Shown piece by piece: positions 17,480 through 26,977 of a DNA stretch of 64,000 nucleotides. Position 1 is the first letter of the stretch; every line of letters begins with the position of its first letter. Origin of the DNA: an uncultured bacterium (lineage in GTDB: Bacteria; Verrucomicrobiota; Lentisphaeria; Victivallales; UBA1829); assembly GCA_900548385.1 (NCBI GenBank), contig URKJ01000006.1:72837-136836 (forward strand), given 5' to 3'. The position numbers and the translations under genes are program-made. The notes under the pieces were generated by a model. That model did not search any database, had not been told where the DNA came from, and worked only from the letters and a program-made list of their open reading frames with translations.

Positions 17480-19668
17480 CAGCTCTTTTCTACCCCGGCG
17501 CGACGAAAACCGTTCTGCGGAATGCGCTTCTGATCCTTCCCCCGGCGTTTCTGTATTCGATGAAATCCGATCTTCCGCATATCTTCCTGTTGACGGCGGT
17601 CATCCTGCTGATCCGTCTGTTCCGCCGCAAAAACCTGCCTTACGGCGACCGTCCGATCATCTACTGCATCATGGCGGCTCTCGTGCTGACCGTCCTTCCC
17701 GATCTGCTCGTTTCTGCGGATGAAACCCGCTTCGGACTCTTCGACATCATGCTCCGTTCCAGTCTTGCGGTTCCGTTTCTGCTTTACACGGCGGCTTTGA
17801 GCTGTCTGTTTCCGCCGGATCCGGTGCGGCTCGCTCTGACAGCCGCCCCCGCGCTCGCCGCCACTCTGATCTGCGGCGACATGTTCAACTCCTCCAACCT
17901 GTCCAACATCCTGCTGCCGTTTCTGGACGTTCCCCTGCGCCATTACCGCACCACTTATGCCGTGGCGGCAACGGTACAGGCGGCGTCTCTGCCGCTCTTT
18001 TTCTATTCGTCCTCCCGCTTTCTGCAACCGGAGGGAAGCAGACGCACGTCCGCCGTTACCCGCGGAATCATACGAGCCCTCTGTATTCTTCTGATCCCGG
18101 CCGTTGCGTTCTCCATGGCAAAATTCTACTACGCAAATGCGGGAATGTTCCGCAATCTGGAACTCTACTTTCTGCGGGCGGGCATGAGACGCCACCTGAC
18201 GCGGCAGGGCATGATGATGCTTTCCAACTCCGTCAACCTCAACGTAACGCTCCGCCCGGAACTGCGCCGCAATCCGGACAATGTCCTGATCCGGGCGCGG
18301 ACGGACACACCGCCCGGCTATCTGCGGGGCGGCGTTTATACAGCCTACCATAACGGACGCTGGATCGCCGACAACGACAAGACCGTTCTGCCGGCAACCC
18401 GGCGCACCACGCTCCTGTCCGACAACACTTTCCTTCTGGCGGATTTTCCCGGTGAAGTCTCCGCAATCCCCGACGATCCGCGCACTCCGCCGCCGCTCCC
18501 GGCAAAGCGGGTCGATCTCTATTTTGACGGGCTTCTGACACGCGGAATCGTCCCCGTGCCCGGCAACACTTACCGTCTCGACGCCGTCGCCGACGGAGCG
18601 GAAGTCTCCGGAAACGGCATCTTTTCCCTGAACTCCTGGAAACGCGACGGCGGATGCACCTGCTTTATCTCCCGGTATGATCCGCAGGCGGCATGGCCCT
18701 ACCCCAACGCCCCGGAGTCCCTGGCCCGACTCTCCGTCGTTCCCCGCGAACTTCAGGCACCGATACGGAAACTTGCCGGGGCGGTTCTCGCGGGAAAAAC
18801 GATACGCTGCGATGCGGACAAACTTGCCGCGGTCATACACTGGCTTCAAACCGGCTTCCGTTATTCGCTTGATTTCCGTCCTCCTCAGGACGGCTCCGAT
18901 CCTGTTCTGCACTTTCTGACCAGAGCCGGACACGGACACTGCGAACTGTTCGCCAGTTCCGCCGTTCTGCTTCTGCGCAGTATGGGATTCCCCGCACGTT
19001 ATGTGACCGGTTTCATCTGCGGGGAACGCAGTCCCCTGCTCCGCGCCTACATCGCACGGGCGGCAAACGCACACGCCTGGGCGGAAGTCTACCTGCCCGA
19101 CGAAAAACGCTGGGTCCTTGCGGAAGCGACACCGCCGTCCGGCGACCTGCCTTCCGCACAAACCCATGCAAAACCGTCAGCGGGACGCTCCATTTACGAT
19201 GCGCTGAAAGGATTCATGCAGATTACGTTCGCGGCGATCCGGCGCGGCTATTTCGCCGATGCCGTTCTGTCGGGTCTCAATTCGGTTTTCCTTTTTCTGT
19301 GGGCGATCTTCCGCAGACTGGAGATCAGCATTCCGCTGGCGGTTCTGGCATTCCTGCTGATCCGCCGCTTCCGCCGCGCACCGCGACGGACGGAGCTCCG
19401 TATTCCGGACAAACAACGGAAAAAACTCCGGGCCATGCTGGCGGGATTCGAGCGTTCATACGGAAAGCGCACCCGCAGGAAGCGTCCTCCGGAAGAGACT
19501 CTGACCGTATTTTACGCCGGCGAACCGGAAGAAATCCGCCAGTTGATCCGCGATTACGAAGCACTCCGCTACCGTTCGGAAGCTCCGGACGATACGGAAC
19601 TTCAAACTCTCCGGCTCCGGTTCCGGGCAGTCAGAAATAAAGGATCCATGCAGCCAGCAGGGAAATAG
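17476..19668 (+). CDS. Membrane transglutaminase-like protein (TgpA-type)
   Basis: This 730-residue protein overlaps the DUF58 gene by 4 nt. The N-terminal third has about six hydrophobic segments, for example HIFLLTAVILLIRLF and IYCIMAALVLTVLPDLL. A large extracytoplasmic part holds the papain-like transglutaminase core with the Cys-His-Asp triad: GHCELFASSAVLL (Cys about 492), NAHAWAEVY (His) and WVLAEATPP (in place of the usual Asp-Pro-Thr, here Glu-Ala-Thr). One more TM segment near 600-620 precedes a cytosolic basic tail. The usual acid of the triad is Asp; the Glu here is a mild departure. Its 3' end overlaps the convergent lactate permease gene by 38 bp. Confidence 0.88.
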   Translation: MTALFYPGATKTVLRNALLILPPAFLYSMKSDLPHIFLLTAVILLIRLFRRKNLPYGDRPIIYCIMAALVLTVLPDLLVSADETRFGLFDIMLRSSLAVPFLLYTAALSCLFPPDPVRLALTAAPALAATLICGDMFNSSNLSNILLPFLDVPLRHYRTTYAVAATVQAASLPLFFYSSSRFLQPEGSRRTSAVTRGIIRALCILLIPAVAFSMAKFYYANAGMFRNLELYFLRAGMRRHLTRQGMMMLSNSVNLNVTLRPELRRNPDNVLIRARTDTPPGYLRGGVYTAYHNGRWIADNDKTVLPATRRTTLLSDNTFLLADFPGEVSAIPDDPRTPPPLPAKRVDLYFDGLLTRGIVPVPGNTYRLDAVADGAEVSGNGIFSLNSWKRDGGCTCFISRYDPQAAWPYPNAPESLARLSVVPRELQAPIRKLAGAVLAGKTIRCDADKLAAVIHWLQTGFRYSLDFRPPQDGSDPVLHFLTRAGHGHCELFASSAVLLLRSMGFPARYVTGFICGERSPLLRAYIARAANAHAWAEVYLPDEKRWVLAEATPPSGDLPSAQTHAKPSAGRSIYDALKGFMQITFAAIRRGYFADAVLSGLNSVFLFLWAIFRRLEISIPLAVLAFLLIRRFRRAPRRTELRIPDKQRKKLRAMLAGFERSYGKRTRRKRPPEETLTVFYAGEPEEIRQLIRDYEALRYRSEAPDDTELQTLRLRFRAVRNKGSMQPAGK

Positions 19669-21250
19669 CGGTCAGGATCACGGTCGGAACCGTACAGAGC
19701 AGAATCAGTTTCCCCTCTTTTCCGGCAGCGTTGACCGTCGCGCAGGCGGCTACGACTCCGCTGATGCGGATCATGCTGCCGATCCCGCCGCCGACCAGCT
19801 GAAGCGCGACGATTGCCGCCGCGGGAAGTTCCAGCAGACGCGCCGTGTCAAACTGAATAGAAACGAACAGAATACTGGAAACCGTACAGGAACCGGAAAA
19901 GAACGTGCCGAGCACTCCGATCAGCGGGGCGGCAAGCGGATAAGCTCCCCCCATCAGCCGGGCGGCGGCTTCGGCAACCGTCGTCAGCATACCAGGCAGT
20001 CCGGCGGTATTGGTGTCGGAAAAAACCATGATCTGCACCATCGCCACACTTGCGACAATCGCCACCGATGCGGAAGCGATCTGCACCCCGGCCTTCCGGC
20101 AGAGTGTCAGAATCTCCTTTCCCTTCAATCCGAACCAGAACGCGGAAGCAAACGCCACAAACACAAACGGGACAATCCCCGGATTATTGAAGACCGCCCA
20201 GTTGAATCCGATCCCCGGCAATCCGGGGATCTCCGCCACGCTGATCCTGCCGAATGTATTCAGGAACGGTTTAAACGGGAGTCCGTCGAGCCGTGTCAGC
20301 ACCAGCACCAGCGCAATGACGGCATACGGTGTCCATGCCTGCCAGACCGGAATCTCATGTTTTTCCATCTGCGGCGGCGGAACGGCGGTCGCCCCTTTCT
20401 GAAAGCCCCAGACGTGCCGGGGAACCAGAAATTTCCACCGGATCGCAAGAATCACAACGGGCAGCCCCGCAACCACGCCCAGCATCGACGGCAGTTCCGG
20501 TCCGAGAAAACGCGCCGTCAGATACCACGGCACCGTATATGCGGCTCCGCTGAACAGACAGAACGGCACAATCTCAAGGATCGACCGCAAACGCCGCGTT
20601 TTCTCTTTGGAACAGGTCAGGACCAGAAACGCAACGGCGATCAGCGGAATAAACGTTCCGGACGATGCAAAGATCCCGGCGGATTCCGTCACCACGCTCC
20701 GCATGAATTCCGCCGCGGGAATCCCGGCTTTTTCCAGATTGCCGGAAAGCGCGGACCCGACGGTCAGGACAGGCGTCCCCACCGCGCCGAACGTGACAGG
20801 CATCGTATTGCAGATCAGGGAGACCGCCACGGCGGCAGTCGCGGGAAAGCCGAGTCCGGCAAGCAGAGGCGCCGCCAGCGCCGCGGCCGCGCCGAATCCC
20901 GCCGCGCCTTCGATGAACCCGCTGAACAGCCACGCAATCACGATCAGCTGAATCCGGCGGTCCTCCGAGATCTGCGAAAACGAACGGTTGATGGATTCCA
21001 GCGCACCGGTTCTCTGAAGGATGTTCAGCAGCAGAATCGCTCCATAGATGATGAAGATGATATCCAGCGCTTTCAAGGCGCCGAGAAAGGATACTTCCGC
21101 CACATAAAGCGGTTTCATCCCCCATACGCCGCATCCGAGCGCGGCGGTCGCCAGCAGCGCAAGAAGCAGGGAAACCGGCGGAGAAACCTTGAACTTGCTC
21201 ATCAGGAAAAGAGCGGCGAAAATCGGGAGCAAAGCGAGAAGCGCGTACAT
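19631..21250 (-). CDS. lldP: L-lactate permease (LctP/LldP family)
   Basis: This 539-residue integral membrane protein has roughly 12-14 hydrophobic segments; the start at 21250 follows AGAGGA. Segments such as WLFSGFIEGAAGFGAAAALAAPLL, SLICNTMPVTFGAVGTPVLT and GVLGTFFSGSCTVSSILF are characteristic of the LctP lactate/glycolate:proton symporter family. It is monocistronic. Its 3' end overlaps the end of the transglutaminase gene on the other strand. It lies divergent from the redox complex genes starting at 21501, which suggests lactate uptake or export may be tied to the NADH/ferredoxin balance; that link is inference. Confidence 0.93.
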   Translation of the reverse strand: MYALLALLPIFAALFLMSKFKVSPPVSLLLALLATAALGCGVWGMKPLYVAEVSFLGALKALDIIFIIYGAILLLNILQRTGALESINRSFSQISEDRRIQLIVIAWLFSGFIEGAAGFGAAAALAAPLLAGLGFPATAAVAVSLICNTMPVTFGAVGTPVLTVGSALSGNLEKAGIPAAEFMRSVVTESAGIFASSGTFIPLIAVAFLVLTCSKEKTRRLRSILEIVPFCLFSGAAYTVPWYLTARFLGPELPSMLGVVAGLPVVILAIRWKFLVPRHVWGFQKGATAVPPPQMEKHEIPVWQAWTPYAVIALVLVLTRLDGLPFKPFLNTFGRISVAEIPGLPGIGFNWAVFNNPGIVPFVFVAFASAFWFGLKGKEILTLCRKAGVQIASASVAIVASVAMVQIMVFSDTNTAGLPGMLTTVAEAAARLMGGAYPLAAPLIGVLGTFFSGSCTVSSILFVSIQFDTARLLELPAAAIVALQLVGGGIGSMIRISGVVAACATVNAAGKEGKLILLCTVPTVILTAISLLAAWILYF

Positions 21251-21287
21251 AAAATCCTCTGATAATTCTGATTGTGCATATCCTGAT

Positions 21288-21316
21288 ACTATACTCTCAA
21301 AATATCTCAAAATCAA
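21288..21316 (-). promoter_or_regulatory. Sigma-70 promoter of the lactate permease gene
   Basis: On the minus strand TTGATT (21316-21311), a 17-nt spacer, then TATAGT (21293-21288), 37 nt before the start codon. The spacer contains two TTTTGAGA direct repeats that might bind a regulator. Confidence 0.65.
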
Positions 21317-21434
21317 CCATATTTTCTCTTTTTCCTGCACGGAAAAAGCCGGAGACCGCCGTCCCGGCCTGTTTTCCGTTTTCCTTCCGTCCGGGATCCC
21401 GGCGGAAAACTTGCGATTTATCCGTCTTTCACTC

Positions 21435-21462
21435 TTGAAAAGAATAAATCTTATGATAGATT
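21435..21462 (+). promoter_or_regulatory. Possible promoter of the bifurcating redox operon
   Basis: TTGAAA (21435-21440), a 16-nt spacer, then TAGATT (21457-21462), 38 nt before the first start codon. This is the best -35/-10 pair in the intergenic region, but the match is only moderate. Confidence 0.45.
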
Positions 21463-21500
21463 ATTCCGTTTATGAACATAACAAATAGGGAGGTTCAGTT

Positions 21501-21956
21501 ATGTCAACAGACTTCGCCTATCTGGAAGAGATAGGGCATGAAAAAGGGGATCTTATCAAGGGTCTCCAGTTGATTCAGCAGAAAGAAGGATATGTTTCCG
21601 ACGACGCGATCCGTGCGGTCGCGGAGAATTTCGGCATGTCCCCCGCTGAGGTCGAAGGCGTTCTCACATTTTACGCCCAGTTCAAACGCGTCAAACCCGG
21701 AAGATTCCAGATCAGCAGCTGCGACGGCACCGCATGCCATATCAAAGGCACGCCGCTCATTCAGCAGTGGATCACCGCCGAACTCGGCATCAAGGACGGC
21801 GAAACCGATGCGGAAGGCAGATTCTCTCTCCAGACCGTCGCCTGCCTCGGTTGCTGCAGTCTTGCCCCCGTCATGGCGATAAACGGACGCGTCTATGGAA
21901 AACTCGACCGTAAAAACCTCGTCAAAATTCTGAATGAATACAGGAAAATGGACTGA
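21501..21956 (+). CDS. NuoE-like thioredoxin-fold [2Fe-2S] subunit (StnC/HydC-like)
   Basis: This 151-residue protein starts after AGGGAGG. It has the NuoE fold, with an N-terminal helical part (LQLIQQKEGYVSDDAI...VEGVLTFYAQF) and four Cys ligands for one [2Fe-2S] cluster: Cys in SSCDGTACH (two) and CLGCC (two). It is the small electron-transfer subunit of NAD-linked flavin complexes (complex I, HydABC, HndABCD and Stn). The flavin subunit gene begins 4 nt after its stop, so the two should be translated in step. It probably relays electrons to or from the FMN subunit. Confidence 0.92.
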   Translation: MSTDFAYLEEIGHEKGDLIKGLQLIQQKEGYVSDDAIRAVAENFGMSPAEVEGVLTFYAQFKRVKPGRFQISSCDGTACHIKGTPLIQQWITAELGIKDGETDAEGRFSLQTVACLGCCSLAPVMAINGRVYGKLDRKNLVKILNEYRKMD

Positions 21957-21960
21957 TAAC

Positions 21961-23697
21961 ATGGCTCAGATCAAACGCATCAAAGTCGGAGTCGCATCCT
22001 GCGGACTCGCCGCCGGGGCGGGAGAAGTCCTCGAAGCTCTCACCCGGAACGCCGGTAACATCCCGGTCGTCGGCGTCGGATGTATCGGTCACTGTTACGC
22101 CGAACCGATCGTCGAAGTCGAAACCGACAACGGATCCGTCTTCTATTCCGCCGTCAAAGGCGATGACGCTTCCGCAAAAAACATTCTTGAACTTTCCGAA
22201 AACGGCCGTTTCGTCATCCCCGAAAAACGCGCGGCAAAAGAAGCGCTCTATGTGACCCGTCTCGCCGGACGCATCGTTCCCTGCGACATGGAGGAATACA
22301 AGGCGAACGGCGGTTTTGGAGCTCTTGCCAAAGCCGTTGCAATGAAGCCCTCCGAAGTCGTCGACGCCATCAAGCAGTCCGGACTCCGCGGACGCGGGGG
22401 CGGCGGCTTCCCCACCGGCATGAAGTGGTCGTTCCTCGCGGCAAAACAGGTACCCGAAAAAGTCCTGATCATGAACGCCGACGAAGGCGACCCGGGCGCA
22501 TTCATGGACCGTTCCATGATGGAAAGCGTTCCGTTTCAGGTGTTGGAAGGAATGCTTATCGGCGCTTATGCGACCGGCGCAACCAAGCTGTTCATCTACT
22601 GCCGTGCGGAATATCCGCTGGCGATCAAGCACCTGAAAATCGCGATCAAGGCAATTCAGGAAGCCGGACTCGACAAGCTGCCCGGACGCGAAAAAGCGCT
22701 TGAAATCCGCATCAAGGAAGGCGCAGGCGCGTTCGTCTGCGGCGAAGAAACCTCGATGATCGCCTCGCTCGAAGGCAAACGCGGAACCCCGCGCTTCCGT
22801 CCTCCGTTCCCGACCGACAGCGGATGGAACGGCCTGCCGACCGCGATCAACAACGTTGAAACATTCGCCAACATCGCTCCTCTTCTTGCCATGGGCGCGG
22901 AAAAATTCGCCTCCATCGGTTCCGAAAAGAGCAAAGGCACAAAGATTTTCGCTCTCGCCGGCGACCTTAAAAATCCCGGGCTCACCGAAGTCCCGATGGG
23001 CGTCACGCTCGCGGAAATCGTTTACGACATCGGCGGTGCGGAACCCGGAACCGTAAAAGCGGTTCAGACCGGCGGTCCCTCCGGCGGCTGTATCCCCGCG
23101 GATAAATTCGACGTCAAGGTCGATTACGACTCCCTGAAAGAACTCGGCGCGATCATGGGATCGGGCGGACTCATCGTCATCGGCAACAACCGCTGCATGG
23201 TGGAAACCGCACGGTACTTCCTCTCGTTCACGCACCGGGAATCCTGCGGCAAATGCACGTTCTGCCGCGTCGGCACCATGCGCATGTACGAAACCCTCGA
23301 ACGCATCACCGCCGGAAACGGAACGGAAGAGGATATCGCGTTTCTCGAAGACATCGGTCCGAAAATCCGCAAGGGTGCGCTCTGCGGTCTCGGTCAGACG
23401 GCTCCGAATCCCGCACTTTCCACGATCCGCTACTTCCGCAACGAATACGAGGCTCACGTCAACCGGAAAGTCTGCCCGTCGCTCGTCTGCTCCACTCTTG
23501 TGGATCTCCAACTTGATCAGAGCAAATGCGTGAAATGCAAACTCTGCATCAAAAACTGCCCGACCTCCACGATTTCCGAGAACTTCGTCATCGACAACGC
23601 AAATTGCCTCAAGTGCAATTCGTGTCTCGAAATCTGTCCGAAAAAGGCGATCAAGCGCGTTCCCCGCGGCGAGGGATTCAACTCAAACAACAAGTGA
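21961..23697 (+). CDS. NuoF-like NADH/FMN iron-sulfur subunit (StnB/HydB-like)
   Basis: This 578-residue protein starts at the ATG at 21961. In order: an N-terminal thioredoxin-like [2Fe-2S] domain (VASCG, VGCIGHCYAEP); the Nuo51 core with the Gly-rich FMN/NADH loop GRGGGGFPTGMKW and NADEGDPGAFMDR; the [4Fe-4S] motif ESCGKCTFCRVGT; and a C-terminal two-cluster ferredoxin domain (CVKCKLCIKNCP, CLKCNSCLEICP). This layout is the one found in HydB, HndC and StnB and not in complex I, because of the extra N- and C-terminal domains. It oxidises or reduces NAD(H) and is the bifurcating-flavin subunit in the studied relatives. Confidence 0.92.
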   Translation: MAQIKRIKVGVASCGLAAGAGEVLEALTRNAGNIPVVGVGCIGHCYAEPIVEVETDNGSVFYSAVKGDDASAKNILELSENGRFVIPEKRAAKEALYVTRLAGRIVPCDMEEYKANGGFGALAKAVAMKPSEVVDAIKQSGLRGRGGGGFPTGMKWSFLAAKQVPEKVLIMNADEGDPGAFMDRSMMESVPFQVLEGMLIGAYATGATKLFIYCRAEYPLAIKHLKIAIKAIQEAGLDKLPGREKALEIRIKEGAGAFVCGEETSMIASLEGKRGTPRFRPPFPTDSGWNGLPTAINNVETFANIAPLLAMGAEKFASIGSEKSKGTKIFALAGDLKNPGLTEVPMGVTLAEIVYDIGGAEPGTVKAVQTGGPSGGCIPADKFDVKVDYDSLKELGAIMGSGGLIVIGNNRCMVETARYFLSFTHRESCGKCTFCRVGTMRMYETLERITAGNGTEEDIAFLEDIGPKIRKGALCGLGQTAPNPALSTIRYFRNEYEAHVNRKVCPSLVCSTLVDLQLDQSKCVKCKLCIKNCPTSTISENFVIDNANCLKCNSCLEICPKKAIKRVPRGEGFNSNNK

Positions 23698-23712
23698 TTC
23701 GGAGTATTTACC

Positions 23713-25749
23713 ATGCCTGATATCAATTTCATCATCGACGGAAAGCCGCAGACCGCGGCTCCCGGAGAGACGATTCTTTCCGTGACCAGAAGAATGGGGC
23801 TGGATATTCCGACCCTGTGCTACAATCAGAAAATCTCCCGCACCACCTCCTGCTTCGTCTGCGTGGTGAAGGACCTCAAAACCGGCCGTTTCCTCCCCTC
23901 CTGCTCGGCATGTCCGGCGGAAGGACAGGAAATCGACGCTTCTTCCGAAGAAGTGCAGGAGATGCGCCGCACCGCCCTGAACCTGCTGCTCTCCGAGCAT
24001 ACCGGCGACTGCGAAGCTCCCTGCACGATGGCGTGTCCCGCACACGCTTCCGTGGAGGAATATGTCCGCGAAGGACGCAAAGGCAATTTCCTTGAGTCGC
24101 TGAAGATCATCAAAAAACGCATTCCGCTGCCGATGTCCGTCGGTCGTGTCTGTCCGCGTTTCTGCGAAAAAGACTGCCGGAAAAACATCTTCGGCAAAGC
24201 GGTTTCCATCAACGACTTCAAACGTCTTGCCGCCGATCTCTACTATGACACCTACATGGAAGACCTTCCGGCGCTCAACGGTAAAAAAGTCGCAATCGTC
24301 GGAGCCGGTCCTGCGGGATTCGCCGCCGCATACGATCTCCGGCTCGCCGGCGTCGAATGCGTGATGTTCGACAAACAGCCGGAAGCCGGCGGCATGCTCC
24401 GTTACGGCATCCCCGAATTCCGTCTTCCGAAAGCGATCCTCCGCCGGGAACTGGAACATTTCAAAAAAATGGGAATCTCCTGGGAATGCGGACGCGAACT
24501 CGGCAAAAATCTTTCCCTTGACAACCTGAAAGCCAACTACGACGCGGTCGTGATCGCAGTCGGGTCCTGGCAGGCAAGTTCCATGCGCATCGAAGGCGAC
24601 GAACTGGCGGAAATGGGAATCGACTGGCTCGGTGCAATCGCGGATAAAAACTGGAAAGACTGCAAAAATCCGGGCAAGACACTGATCGTCGGCGGCGGAA
24701 ACACCGCGATGGACTGCACCCGTACCGCGATCCGTCTCGGCGGCGATGCGACCATCGTCTACCGCAGAACTCAGAAAGAGATGCCCGCGGAAGCAATCGA
24801 AATCGAAGAGGCGGTGGAAGAAGGCGCCAAACTCCAGCTCCTTACCGCTCCGCTCCGGCTCTATAAAAAAGAGAACGGCAAACTCTCGCTCGTCTGCCAG
24901 AAAATGGCGCTCGGCGAACCGGACGCTTCCGGACGCCGCAAACCGGAACCGGTTCCGGGCTCGGAATTTGAAATCGAAGCCGATACCGTAATCGCCGCAA
25001 TCGGACAGCGCACCGTCACCCCTGCGGGTCTCAACGCCACCAAACGCGGCGATGTGGAAGTCTGTTCCAAAACTCTGCTCTGCACCGGAACCGACAATGT
25101 ATTTGCAGTCGGCGACTGCGTCACCGGGCCGAAAACCGTCGTCGAAAGCCTTGCCTCCGCGCACCGCACCGTGGAAGCTATCCTCGCGTTCTTCGACAAG
25201 CGCGACTATGTGCCCGCTCCGGAGTTCAATGTCTCCCGCGGTCATTGGAGCAGCCTGAAAAAAGACGACATCGTGTTCCTGCACGAAGTCTCCGACGCGG
25301 AACGCGTAAAACCGGAACTGATTCCGCTGGAACAGCGTAAAACCACTTTCACCGAGATCTCGCCGACCATTCCCGCCGACAAGATCCGGAAGGAAGGCGA
25401 ACGCTGTATCGAATGCAGCTGTACCGCCAAGAGCGATTGCAAACTCAAAAAGTATTCAACGCTTCTCGGCTGCGATCCGAAAAAATACAGCGGCGAACGC
25501 CCGCACGGCGCTCCGGATACCCGTCATCCGGTCATCATCTACGACCGGCAGAAATGCGTCCGCTGCGGAACCTGCGTAAAAGTCTGCGGAGAGATCATCA
25601 ACAAGCATCTCCTCGCTCCGATGAACCGCGGATTTGAAACAGTTGTCGGAACGGCATTCAACAGCGGCCTCCCGCTCTCCTGCAAAGAGTGCGGCGCCTG
25701 TATTGAGGAATGCCCCGTCGGCGCTCTCGACTGGCGGATCAAAGAATAA
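23713..25749 (+). CDS. GltD/NfnB-like NADPH:ferredoxin subunit with N- and C-terminal iron-sulfur domains (StnA-like)
   Basis: This 678-residue protein is made of fused modules. Residues 1-80 are a plant-type/NuoG [2Fe-2S] domain (CYNQKISRTTSCFVC, CSACP). Next come a Cys-rich HTGDCEAPCTMACPAH segment and a GltD N-terminal helical domain (CPRFCEKDCRK). Residues about 190-490 hold two nucleotide-binding folds (IVGAGPAGFAAAYDLRLAG for FAD and VGGGNTAMDCTRTAIRLGG for NADP). The C-terminus has CIECSCTAKSDC, CVRCGTCVKVC and CKECGACIEECP. It takes the place of the hydrogenase subunit beside HydB/HydC-like partners, which is the arrangement of the Sporomusa-type Nfn (Stn) transhydrogenase coupling NADH, NADPH and ferredoxin. 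A strong terminator follows. Confidence 0.88.
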   Translation: MPDINFIIDGKPQTAAPGETILSVTRRMGLDIPTLCYNQKISRTTSCFVCVVKDLKTGRFLPSCSACPAEGQEIDASSEEVQEMRRTALNLLLSEHTGDCEAPCTMACPAHASVEEYVREGRKGNFLESLKIIKKRIPLPMSVGRVCPRFCEKDCRKNIFGKAVSINDFKRLAADLYYDTYMEDLPALNGKKVAIVGAGPAGFAAAYDLRLAGVECVMFDKQPEAGGMLRYGIPEFRLPKAILRRELEHFKKMGISWECGRELGKNLSLDNLKANYDAVVIAVGSWQASSMRIEGDELAEMGIDWLGAIADKNWKDCKNPGKTLIVGGGNTAMDCTRTAIRLGGDATIVYRRTQKEMPAEAIEIEEAVEEGAKLQLLTAPLRLYKKENGKLSLVCQKMALGEPDASGRRKPEPVPGSEFEIEADTVIAAIGQRTVTPAGLNATKRGDVEVCSKTLLCTGTDNVFAVGDCVTGPKTVVESLASAHRTVEAILAFFDKRDYVPAPEFNVSRGHWSSLKKDDIVFLHEVSDAERVKPELIPLEQRKTTFTEISPTIPADKIRKEGERCIECSCTAKSDCKLKKYSTLLGCDPKKYSGERPHGAPDTRHPVIIYDRQKCVRCGTCVKVCGEIINKHLLAPMNRGFETVVGTAFNSGLPLSCKECGACIEECPVGALDWRIKE

Positions 25750-25793
25750 ATCCGGTCCGGGAAATGCTCCGGCATCTTCCCGGAAAACGGCAC

Positions 25794-25836
25794 AAAAAAA
25801 CCGGACGCACATTTTTGAGTGTGCGTCCGGTTTTTT
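25794..25836 (+). terminator. Bidirectional intrinsic terminator after the redox operon
   Basis: A long near-perfect stem pairs the A run and CCGGACGCAC (25794-25810) with GTGCGTCCGG and the T run (25821-25836), around a short loop. The flanking A and T tracts let it stop transcription from both sides, including the convergent oxidoreductase gene that ends at 25884. Confidence 0.92.
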
Positions 25837-25883
25837 ATTGCCCGGCTCCGGACATGGAACCGGGACAACGCCAACGGTCCCGG

Positions 25884-26966
25884 TCAGATACGGACCGGCT
25901 CGCCGCTGGCTGCGGATTGATAGATCGCGTCAAGAATCTTCATGACCGTCACGCCCTCTTCCGGCTGGACAAGGAACGGAGTATTGTCGCGAACCGCATC
26001 CGCGAACAGATGGAATGCGCTCGGCATACTGTGCGCGGTATGCATTTTACTGTCGAATGCGCGGCCGGCGATCTCGGAATAATATTCGACGTCATAAGTG
26101 TACCCCTCATTGAGGTTATACTGGTACATGCCGCCTTTGTCTCCGAGCAGACGGATCGTCTGGTGCTCGTTTTCCCTGATATTGCTCGCCCAGGAAGCAT
26201 CCAGTTCCAGAGTGGTTCCGTTTTCAAATTTGATCATCGCGCAGGCGAGATCCTCAACGGTGTATTCGAGCCCCTGTTTCTTTGCGAGTCCGGGACCGAA
26301 CTTGCTGTAAGTGCTCGCCATGACCCAGACCGGCTTCGGATAGCCCATCAGCCAGAGAGCAAGATCAAGACGGTGGACACCGAGGTCGATCAGAGGTCCG
26401 CCGCCGGACTGCTTCCTGTCATAGAACCAGGACCCCATCGGCGCGCCGGAACCGGTATTGAAATTATTGGAAGCAAGACCGGGAATTCCGCGACGGCGGA
26501 ACCAGACGCTCCGGGCGTAGTAAATATTGCCGAGCGCGCCTTCTTCGACCATCGCCTTCATCGCGCGGGACTGCGGATTGAACCGGTACGAGAAGTCGAT
26601 TCCAAGCTTTTTTCCGCAGCGTTTCGCGGTATCCAGCATCTCCTGCGCTTCCTGCGCGTTCATTGCCATCGGTTTTTCGCAAAGAACATTCGCTCCGGCT
26701 TCCAGCCCCGCAATCGTCAGCGGATTGTGCTGATCGTTCGGAACGGCAACCGAAAGAATGTCGAGTTTCTCATTCCGGATCATGTCAATGCCTTCGGTAT
26801 AGACCTTTCCATGAAATTCCGGCCAGCGCTCCGGAAGAAGCGCGCGGCGGTCCTCGCGCCGGTCCGCAATGGCAACGACTTCCACATCCGGATGAGCCAG
26901 ATAACCGGACAGATGCCCGCCGCCCATGCCGAGCCCGATAACACCGGCTTTCAACTTTGCAGCCAT
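25884..26966 (-). CDS. Gfo/Idh/MocA-family oxidoreductase
   Basis: This 360-residue protein starts at 26966, with GAGGAG 8-13 nt upstream. An N-terminal Rossmann fold (AGVIGLGMGGGHLSGY, then VVAIADRREDRR) is followed by the family's CEKPMAMN motif with the conserved Lys and by a C-terminal alpha/beta domain with GPLIDLGVHRLDLALWLMG, where the His is the usual catalytic residue. Such enzymes perform NAD(P)-linked oxidation or reduction of sugar or inositol hydroxyl groups in the cytosol. It follows the ThuA-like gene by 11 nt; this pair is common in sugar-derivative catabolic operons. Substrate unknown. Confidence 0.92.
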   Translation of the reverse strand: MAAKLKAGVIGLGMGGGHLSGYLAHPDVEVVAIADRREDRRALLPERWPEFHGKVYTEGIDMIRNEKLDILSVAVPNDQHNPLTIAGLEAGANVLCEKPMAMNAQEAQEMLDTAKRCGKKLGIDFSYRFNPQSRAMKAMVEEGALGNIYYARSVWFRRRGIPGLASNNFNTGSGAPMGSWFYDRKQSGGGPLIDLGVHRLDLALWLMGYPKPVWVMASTYSKFGPGLAKKQGLEYTVEDLACAMIKFENGTTLELDASWASNIRENEHQTIRLLGDKGGMYQYNLNEGYTYDVEYYSEIAGRAFDSKMHTAHSMPSAFHLFADAVRDNTPFLVQPEEGVTVMKILDAIYQSAASGEPVRI

Positions 26967-26977
26967 CTCCCCGCTCC

